From Vulcanimicrobiota bacterium (lineage in GTDB: Bacteria > Vulcanimicrobiota > Vulcanimicrobiia > Vulcanimicrobiales > Vulcanimicrobiaceae), in the NCBI GenBank assembly GCA_019233415.1, contig JAFAMK010000390.1, forward strand, positions 1 to 19,977: 19,977 nucleotides of DNA, written 5' to 3'. Position numbers and translations under genes: made by a program. The notes under the pieces were generated by a model. That model had not been told where the DNA came from. It was given only the letters and a program-made list of their open reading frames with translations, and searched no databases. Shown one piece after another: positions 14,600 to 19,977 of this stretch (its first letter is position 1; each line of letters starts with the position of its first letter).

Positions 14600-15984
14600 G
14601 CGAGCGCTGTGCGTTCGACCTTCTTGCCGCCGATGAGGACGAGGGCGGGCGGTTTCTCCAGGAGGCTTGCGTTCGTGCTCGGGTCGCCGTTGAAGGCGAC
14701 GACGTCGGCGAACAGGCCGGGGGCGAGGCGGCCGCGGTCGGGCGTGCCGATCAGCGCGGCGGCGTGCGTCGTTGCGGAGCGCATCAGGTCGAGCGGGCGC
14801 ATCCCCATCGACTGCAGCAGCGAGAAGTCTTTGTTGTTCTCGCGGTGCGGGAAGACGCCGGCGTCGGTGCCGTAGACGATCTTCGCGCTGGCTGCGAGCG
14901 CACGCTGCATCCCCTCGTTGCGCGTCAGCGCGGCTTGGTGCGCCTTGTCGAGCCCGTTCTGCGGGATGTGGTTCGGGTTGCCGGCTTGCAAGATCGAGTC
15001 GAGCGCCCAGATCGTCGGGACGAGCGCCGTGCCGCGCTCGTGCATCGCGTGCAGCGTTGAATCCCCGACGCCGGTGCCGTGCTCGACCGAGTGCACGCCG
15101 CCGTCGACCGCGACGCGAATTCCCTTGTCGCCGTGCGCGTGCGCCGCGACGTGCAGCCCGAACTTCGTCGCCTCGTCGACGACCGCTTGGACTTCGTCGA
15201 GGTTGAACTGCGGCACATCGAACGCGTCGCCGTACGAGAGCACGCCGCCGGTCGCGGTGATCTTGATGAGGTCGACGTGCCGCTTGACGTGCTCGCGCAC
15301 GCGCTGGCGGAAGCCGTACGGGCCGTACGCGATCCCGGACTCGATCTCGTGGTCGACCTGGACGTAGGCCGGGATGTCGTTCTGATCGCCATGCCCGCCG
15401 GTGATCGAGAGCGCCGGGCCGGCCGCGAGAATGCGCGGCCCGAGGACCGCGCCCTTCGCGATCGCGTTGCGCATCGCGAGATCAATCCCGTCACCGCCGC
15501 CGACGTCGCGAATCGTCGTGAAGCCGTTCGCCAGCATCGACTGCGCGTTGCGGATCGACTCGATCGCCGCCTCGGCGACCGAGTCCGCACCGCGGTCGCG
15601 CACGAGGTAGTACGAGACGACCGCGTAGTTCGCGACGTGCGTGTGCGCGTCGATCAGCCCCGGCATCAGCGTCGCGTCGCCGAGGTCGACGACCTTCGCG
15701 TCGCTCCCCGCGTCGCCGGCGTTGAACGAGACGATTTTGTCGCCGCGCACGACGAGCACGCCGGGCGAGCGCATCGCGGTTCCGTCGAAGAGCCGCGCCG
15801 CGCGCAGAACCGTCACCCCATCGGCCGCCCTGGCCCGGCTCGGCCAGAACGCCGCCGCGGCCGCTCCGCCCAAACCGGCCAGGAACGCGCGCCGGTCGAG
15901 CAGCGACGCGGCACGGGCGAAGACCTCCGGGCTGAAGCGCCCGTGGGGGCAGCGGCAGGTCAACGGGTCTTGACCGTGTGTCAT
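14593..15984 (-). CDS. Tat-exported metal-dependent amidohydrolase
   Basis: This 463-residue binuclear-metal hydrolase belongs to the amidohydrolase superfamily (imidazolonepropionase / Xaa-Pro-type dipeptidase branch). Residues 31-52 form a twin-arginine signal (DRRAFLAGLGGAAAAAFWPS, then RARA), so the folded enzyme is probably exported. The complete metal set is visible: H114-x-H116 in DAHTH, Lys241 in DLIKITATGG (the carboxylated bridging Lys), His282 in AHAHG, His302 in VEHGTG and Asp374 in GTDAG. Ahead of the Tat motif lies an unusual 30-residue extension with CRCPHG. Start ATG 15984 lies eight bases after the preceding stop; an in-frame ATG at 16023 would overlap that gene and has no better ribosome site. 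Substrate unknown; dipeptides or cyclic amides are typical. Its 3' end is duplicated at 11349-11385. Confidence 0.9.
   Translation of the reverse strand: MTHGQDPLTCRCPHGRFSPEVFARAASLLDRRAFLAGLGGAAAAAFWPSRARAADGVTVLRAARLFDGTAMRSPGVLVVRGDKIVSFNAGDAGSDAKVVDLGDATLMPGLIDAHTHVANYAVVSYYLVRDRGADSVAEAAIESIRNAQSMLANGFTTIRDVGGGDGIDLAMRNAIAKGAVLGPRILAAGPALSITGGHGDQNDIPAYVQVDHEIESGIAYGPYGFRQRVREHVKRHVDLIKITATGGVLSYGDAFDVPQFNLDEVQAVVDEATKFGLHVAAHAHGDKGIRVAVDGGVHSVEHGTGVGDSTLHAMHERGTALVPTIWALDSILQAGNPNHIPQNGLDKAHQAALTRNEGMQRALAASAKIVYGTDAGVFPHRENNKDFSLLQSMGMRPLDLMRSATTHAAALIGTPDRGRLAPGLFADVVAFNGDPSTNASLLEKPPALVLIGGKKVERTALAV
14597..14633 (-). repeat. Direct repeat copy 2: intact amidohydrolase 3' end
   Basis: This is the partner of 11349-11385 (34 of 37 bases equal, same orientation). 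It encodes the last residues of the amidohydrolase (GGKKVERTALAV). The three differences change the protein conservatively (Glu/Asp, Thr/Ala) or not at all, as expected of two homologous gene ends rather than chance similarity. Confidence 0.7.
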
Positions 15985-15992
15985 GGTCGTGG

Positions 15993-16766
15993 CTACGAGT
16001 TGCGCCGCACGAAATCTTGCCATCCGCTCGAGCCGATCGCGAGGTCGCCGCGGAACGGGTAGTCCAGCTCGAAGACGAGGACGAACATCATCGCGATCAT
16101 CCCGGCGACGGCCCCCGTCAGCAGCAGTTGCGTGCGCAGGTTCGGCAGCCCGAGCACGTAGCAGATCCCGACGATCACCCCGGCGCCGATGAACAAGACC
16201 ATCCACTCGAACGCCGAGACGCCGCTGGCGTTGTCGTCGAGCCGGTGCGTTCGGGAGTCGTGCAGCATCCCGAGGTACTGCATCGCCGACGTCTGCGCGG
16301 TCTCGGCGCTCGGGGACGTCGCTCGCAGCCGCGCGACGTCCTCGAGCGTGCGGGTCAGCACGTACTCGGCGCGCTCGCTGCTCCCGCCGTCCCGCATCGC
16401 GGGCCACTCGTCGCTGATCATCAGCCGCCCGTAGGCGAGCAGGTTGCGGCGGACTTCGCCGCGGAGCGGGTCCGGCAGCCCGACGGACGTGTGCCAGAGG
16501 TCGTTTGCAGCGCCGACCTCGGTCGCGACCCGCAGCGAGGTCCCGTCGTACTCTTGCCAGACGATCAGGATGATGAACGCGACCGTGACGCTGAACAGGC
16601 TCCCGACGATCCCGAGGATGACCCCGCCGACCCCGTTGTGGACGGTGAAGTCGACCCTGGGAAACGCGCGGCGCACCAGCAAGTGGCCGCCGCACGCGAC
16701 CCCGACGAAGAGCGCGATCGCGATGAGCAGCAGCAGCCAGGCCGGGATCGCCAAGAGACCGGTCAC
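15993..16766 (-). CDS. DUF4239 (bestrophin-like) membrane protein
   Basis: This 257-residue protein has four predicted membrane helices at about 6-24, 46-69, 187-206 and 212-233, and a soluble helical middle. Residues 46-72 (VGGVILGIVGSLFSVTVAFI, then VWQEYD), the central ISDEWPAMRDG, and LDYPFRGDLAI near the end (235-244) match the DUF4239 / bestrophin-like pattern: G-x-x-G-x2-AF-x-x-x-x-x-W, then EWP, then D-x-PF-x-G. Bestrophins are anion channels; transport by DUF4239 proteins is not established. Start GTG 16766 comes two bases after the stop of the SDR gene, with GAGG in the end of that gene serving as ribosome site, which implies translational coupling. Confidence 0.8.
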   Translation of the reverse strand: MTGLLAIPAWLLLLIAIALFVGVACGGHLLVRRAFPRVDFTVHNGVGGVILGIVGSLFSVTVAFIILIVWQEYDGTSLRVATEVGAANDLWHTSVGLPDPLRGEVRRNLLAYGRLMISDEWPAMRDGGSSERAEYVLTRTLEDVARLRATSPSAETAQTSAMQYLGMLHDSRTHRLDDNASGVSAFEWMVLFIGAGVIVGICYVLGLPNLRTQLLLTGAVAGMIAMMFVLVFELDYPFRGDLAIGSSGWQDFVRRNS

Positions 16767-16768
16767 GG

Positions 16769-17512
16769 TCAGTCGACCTCGCGCGCGTTCAGGTCGACGA
16801 GCGCGCCGTTGATCCCGCTGCCGCGGTCGGAGGCGAGAAACGTCAGCGCGTCGGCCACTTCCTGCGGCGTTGCCGCTGCCGCAAAGTCCTCCGGGCTGTA
16901 ATACGCGCGCGCCCCTTCGAACCCGACGCCGCCGAGGACCAGCGCGTTCGCGACGATCCCGTCGGCTCTGTGCTCGCGCGCGATCGCCTGCATCAGCACG
17001 TTGACGCCGGCCTTGGCGACGCCGAACAGGCCGCGGCCGGGCGCGGGGTCCTTCGACGAACCGGCCGTCACGACGACGATCCGGCCGCGCGAGCGCGCCC
17101 CGTCGCGGTACGGCTGCGCGAGCATCGCGCGCAGGGCCGGCAGGGCGAGGTTGAATGCGGTCTCGGTGAACGCGGTGAGGTTCGCGCGCAGGTCGTCGAG
17201 CGACGCGTCGGCGAGCGGGACGACGCGTCCGCTCCCTGCGAGGCTGACCAGCGCATCGACGCGCCCGAAGCGTTCGACGCACGCGGCAACGGCGTCGGCC
17301 GCCTGCGCCGGATCGGTCAGGTCGGCCGCGAACGGGATCGCCGCGGCGCGTTCGGCGTCGTCGAGCAGCCCGTCGATCGCGTCCCGCGCGCGTGCCGCGT
17401 CGCGCGAGACGACGAGCACCCGTGCGCCCTCGCGCACCAGCGTCGCCAAGGTCGCGCCCCCGACGCGTCCGGTCGCGCCGGCAAGAACGATCGCATCACC
17501 GTGCAGCAGCAT
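16769..17512 (-). CDS. SDR-family protein with Phe replacing the catalytic Tyr
   Basis: This 247-residue Rossmann-fold protein of the short-chain dehydrogenase/reductase family has the cofactor loop GATGRVGGA at 12-20, the NAG-equivalent SLAGSG at 90-95 and Asn111. The strand VVVTAGSS ends at Ser152/153 in the catalytic serine position. The usual YxxxK reads FGVAK (Phe163, Lys167); the codon is TTC. Loss of the tyrosine normally abolishes oxidoreduction, so it may be a regulatory or non-classical member, or use another residue. The C-terminus SDRGSGINGALVDLNA is close to the canonical SG-x-x-x-NGA ending. ATG 17512 has a strong GGGAGG site. A six-base-pair hairpin (17520-17525 with 17529-17534) includes most of this site and could modulate translation. 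It is followed immediately by the DUF4239 gene. Confidence 0.85.
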   Translation of the reverse strand: MLLHGDAIVLAGATGRVGGATLATLVREGARVLVVSRDAARARDAIDGLLDDAERAAAIPFAADLTDPAQAADAVAACVERFGRVDALVSLAGSGRVVPLADASLDDLRANLTAFTETAFNLALPALRAMLAQPYRDGARSRGRIVVVTAGSSKDPAPGRGLFGVAKAGVNVLMQAIAREHRADGIVANALVLGGVGFEGARAYYSPEDFAAAATPQEVADALTFLASDRGSGINGALVDLNAREVD

Positions 17513-17561
17513 CGCCTACCTCCCGCGACGGGAGATACGCCGCCGAGACGGCGCGGCCTCG

Positions 17562-18041
17562 TCAGGGTGCGACGGTGACGGTGAAGTTCTGCACGCCCTC
17601 GGCGCCGAGGTTGACTTGCTGCGTGCACGTCCCCTTCGTGGTCGGCGCGAACATCACGACGTACGACGGCGCCTGGTTTCCGAACGCGTCGGTGAACTGG
17701 ATGATCGCGCTGGTCATGTGCGTGATCGCGGCGCACGCGCCGCTCTGCAAGCCGGGGTTCGCCGACTGAATCTCGGACTGGAACGCCGACGGCGACGGAT
17801 AGCTGCCGTTGGTCGCGCCAGAGTCGATGTACATGTACTGCGGCGAAGGTGACGAGAGGCTGAGCGTGATCTGCGTCGGGACGTAGCGCAGCGCGGCGAT
17901 CCAGGTGACGCCGCTGCTTTGCGGCGTGACCGGTGGAAGGGCCGACGGCGCGGACGAGCCGACGCTGCCGCCTCCGCCGCCGCACGCGCTCAGCGCGGCG
18001 GCAGCGGTCAGGGCGATGATCGAACGATTGATGGTATTCAC
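17562..18041 (-). CDS. Small lipoprotein of unknown function
   Basis: This 159-residue protein starts at GTG 18041, with a modest GAGAG ribosome site. The signal IIALTAAAALSAC ends in a lipobox with Cys20, followed by a GGGGG linker and a Ser/Pro-rich segment, typical of outer-membrane or cell-surface lipoproteins. The mature domain is beta-rich (SGVTWIAALRYVPTQITLSL, IIQFTDAFGNQAPSYVVMFA, NFTVTVAP) with one central and one late Cys that may pair. I recognise no family. It starts 22 bases after the GGDEF/EAL gene and is probably co-transcribed with it; 49 bases separate it from the SDR gene. Confidence 0.75.
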   Translation of the reverse strand: MNTINRSIIALTAAAALSACGGGGGSVGSSAPSALPPVTPQSSGVTWIAALRYVPTQITLSLSSPSPQYMYIDSGATNGSYPSPSAFQSEIQSANPGLQSGACAAITHMTSAIIQFTDAFGNQAPSYVVMFAPTTKGTCTQQVNLGAEGVQNFTVTVAP

Positions 18042-18063
18042 GGTGTGTCTCTCTGTGTGCGGG

Positions 18064-19968
18064 TCAACCCGCGAGCGCACGCAGCGACGCGGCAGGCAAC
18101 GGTTGCGATGCAATCCGCGCGCGAACGGTGGTGAGGAGCTGGTCGAGCGGCATCGGCCGCCCGAAGAGAAAGCCTTGCCCGTAGCGGCAGCCGGCATCGC
18201 GCAGCCAGCGGGCCTGCGCAGGGGTTTCGATTCCTTCGGCCAGTGTCGCGAAGCCGAAGCGCTGGCCGATGCCGAGAACGGCGTCGATGATTTCGCGGTC
18301 GTACTCGTCGCCGGGAAGATCGGCGGTGAAGGCGCGGTCGAGCTTGACGACGTCGACCGGCAGACGCTTGAGCTGTGAGAGCGACGACTGGCCGGTGCCG
18401 AAGTCGTCGAGCGCGATCCGCGCGCCGGCGGCCTTGAGCGCGGCGAGCGCGCGCTGCGTCGCGGCGACGTCGCGGATCGCACCGCCTTCGGTGATCTCCA
18501 CGCCGATGCCGTGCAGCGAGCCGTGCTCGGCGATGCGCGCCAGCAGCTGCGGGTCTGCGAGTTCGCTCGGCGCGAGGTTGAACCAAATGCGGAGGTCGGG
18601 ATCGATGCGGCGCGCCCACGCCGAGGCTTCGAGCGCGCGGCGCATGACCCACGCGCCGAGCGCCGGCAGCATCCCGTGCTCTTCCGCAAAGCCGATGAAC
18701 TGCACCGGCGCGAGCATCCCGCGTTCGGGATGGTTCCAGCGCACGAGCGCTTCGGCGCCGACGATGCGGCCCGTCGTCAGATCGACGGTCGGTTGGAAGT
18801 CGAGATGCAGCTCGTCGGTGGCGAGCGCGGCGAGGAGCTGCGTGCGCAGCCGCCACGCGTTCACGCTGCGACCGTCGAGCGACGCGTCGAAGAAGGCCCA
18901 GCGCGAGCGCCCGGAATCCTTTGCGCCGTGCATCGCGGCGTCGGCGCGCGCGAGCACGTGTTCGAACGCCTCGCCGTCCTCGGGCGCGAGCGCCACGCCG
19001 ATGCTCGCCGTCACCGGCTGGGCGGTGGCGGTCTCGTCGAAGGCGAACGGTGCGGTGATGCGGTCGGCGTATGCGGCGACGCGCCGTTCGGCGTCCTCGC
19101 GGTCGACGACGTCGCGCATGACGATCCCGAACGCGTCGCCGCCCAGACGGCCGATGATGTCGCCTTCGGCGTGCGCGCGCAGTGCGGCGGCGACCGCGGT
19201 GATGAGCCGGTCGCCGGCCGCGCTGCCGAGCGCGTCGTTCAGTTCGTGGAAGTTGTCGATGTCGACGACGGCGATCGCCGTATGCGCGGAGACGCGCAGC
19301 GCGGAGGCGCCGCGCTCGCGGAACGCGGACCGGTTCAGCAAACCCGTGAGCGCGTCGTGGTCGTTCTGGTAGCGCAGGCGCGCGAGCTGGTCGCGCTGCT
19401 GCAGCCGTGTCGCGCACATCGCGGCGAGCGTGTCGACGTACGCGATGAGGTTCGGGTCGAAGGCGCGCGCCGCAACGTCGGCGGCGGCGAGCAGAATGAC
19501 GTAGACCGTGGCGCCGCACTTGACGGGCCGCGCGAGCAGCGTGCGCCACGGCGCGGAACGCTCGCGGAACCGCTCGTCGCTGCGCGAATCGCGCACGACG
19601 AGCGTCGTGCCGGTGCGCAGCACCTCGCAGACGGTGACGTCGTCCAATTCGACGCGCGTGCCGGCGTCGGGCAGACACGCCGCCGCACCGTCGGGGCGGT
19701 AGGCGTTCTCGACGACCCACGCATTTTGATCCAGGCGCAGCAGCGCGCCGGAGAACGGGACCTCGTCGCCCAGGCTCTGCGCCGCTTCGCGAATGACGCG
19801 CGCGACAAATGCCGCGTCGTCGATTCCGGTCGTCACCGCGAGCCGCGACATCGAGCTGGGCTGCGGCGCGGCGGGCTCGACCATCAGCGGTTCGGCCATC
19901 AATGGCTCGGCGACGGGCAACAGTCCGGCGCGCGTGCGCGCTTCTTCAATGGCAAGGACGCGCATCAC
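18064..19968 (-). CDS. GAF-like/GGDEF/EAL cyclic-di-GMP protein (degenerate GGDEF)
   Basis: Numbered from GTG 19968, this is a 634-residue cytoplasmic protein. Residues 45-190 form a GAF-like sensory domain. The GGDEF domain follows (DHDALTGLLNR at 203-213) with signature GGDAF at 276-280, where the metal-binding Glu is Ala, so diguanylate cyclase activity is doubtful; no RxxD inhibitory site is seen. The EAL domain (about 375-620) is intact: EALVRW from 406, NLAPSEL, EITEGG, DDFGTG, KLDRAF and AEGIET. It should hydrolyse cyclic di-GMP, with the GGDEF part perhaps a GTP sensor. The N-terminal 40 residues hold a short repeat (AEPLM, AEPLMVEP). The frame stays open to the window edge and no ribosome site is visible, so the start (GTG 19968 or ATG 19965) is provisional and the gene may extend beyond the window. 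Confidence 0.92.
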   Translation of the reverse strand: MMRVLAIEEARTRAGLLPVAEPLMAEPLMVEPAAPQPSSMSRLAVTTGIDDAAFVARVIREAAQSLGDEVPFSGALLRLDQNAWVVENAYRPDGAAACLPDAGTRVELDDVTVCEVLRTGTTLVVRDSRSDERFRERSAPWRTLLARPVKCGATVYVILLAAADVAARAFDPNLIAYVDTLAAMCATRLQQRDQLARLRYQNDHDALTGLLNRSAFRERGASALRVSAHTAIAVVDIDNFHELNDALGSAAGDRLITAVAAALRAHAEGDIIGRLGGDAFGIVMRDVVDREDAERRVAAYADRITAPFAFDETATAQPVTASIGVALAPEDGEAFEHVLARADAAMHGAKDSGRSRWAFFDASLDGRSVNAWRLRTQLLAALATDELHLDFQPTVDLTTGRIVGAEALVRWNHPERGMLAPVQFIGFAEEHGMLPALGAWVMRRALEASAWARRIDPDLRIWFNLAPSELADPQLLARIAEHGSLHGIGVEITEGGAIRDVAATQRALAALKAAGARIALDDFGTGQSSLSQLKRLPVDVVKLDRAFTADLPGDEYDREIIDAVLGIGQRFGFATLAEGIETPAQARWLRDAGCRYGQGFLFGRPMPLDQLLTTVRARIASQPLPAASLRALAG

Positions 19969-19977
19969 GCGCCGGCG

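Overview
The window is a compact, very GC-rich (about 70 % in most genes) bacterial chromosome segment. It carries about eighteen protein genes, many with GTG starts, short overlaps and tail-to-tail gaps of 1 to 4 bases. Lipoprotein signals, a Tat signal and a TonB-type C-terminal domain argue for a diderm cell. A MalT/AfsR-like BTAD regulator, a DUF2795 protein, a class III lanthipeptide synthetase and a CIRCE-like operator also recall actinobacteria-like lineages. My tentative guess is a Candidatus Eremiobacterota (WPS-2) or similar understudied phylum; this is inference, since no marker gene settles it.

Left part (1-4136): a truncated EamA/YedA-type transporter gene (minus), a small HELDH zinc-peptidase-like gene (plus) and a 66-residue DUF2795 protein (minus). 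These are followed by the most notable unit, a minimal class III lanthipeptide cluster on the plus strand. A 49-residue precursor gene has a labyrinthopeptin-like ILxLQxL leader and two back-to-back S-x2-S-x2-C cores. A 12-bp GC-rich hairpin follows it, and then an 897-residue lyase-kinase-cyclase synthetase (LanKC). No transporter or dedicated leader peptidase is encoded nearby.

Middle (4138-10152): an hsp20-lon heat-shock operon (minus) with TAATG coupling, preceded by a CIRCE-like operator. Divergent from it is a 957-residue P-loop NTPase / helical repeat / winged-helix / BTAD transcriptional activator.

Right part (10157-19968): every gene is on the minus strand. Read in transcription order these are: a GAF-like/GGDEF/EAL protein with a degenerate GGDEF site, a small lipoprotein, an SDR-like protein with Phe in place of the catalytic Tyr, a DUF4239 membrane protein, a Tat-exported amidohydrolase and a TonB-C secreted protein. 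Then comes a lower-GC module of a broken gene, an unknown protein and an XRE-ImmA/IrrE regulator-peptidase, and finally a lipoprotein with an HEIAE metallopeptidase-like motif. A 37-bp direct repeat (34 matches) of the amidohydrolase 3' end lies on the far side of the lower-GC module. It marks about 3.25 kb that may have been inserted at that gene end.
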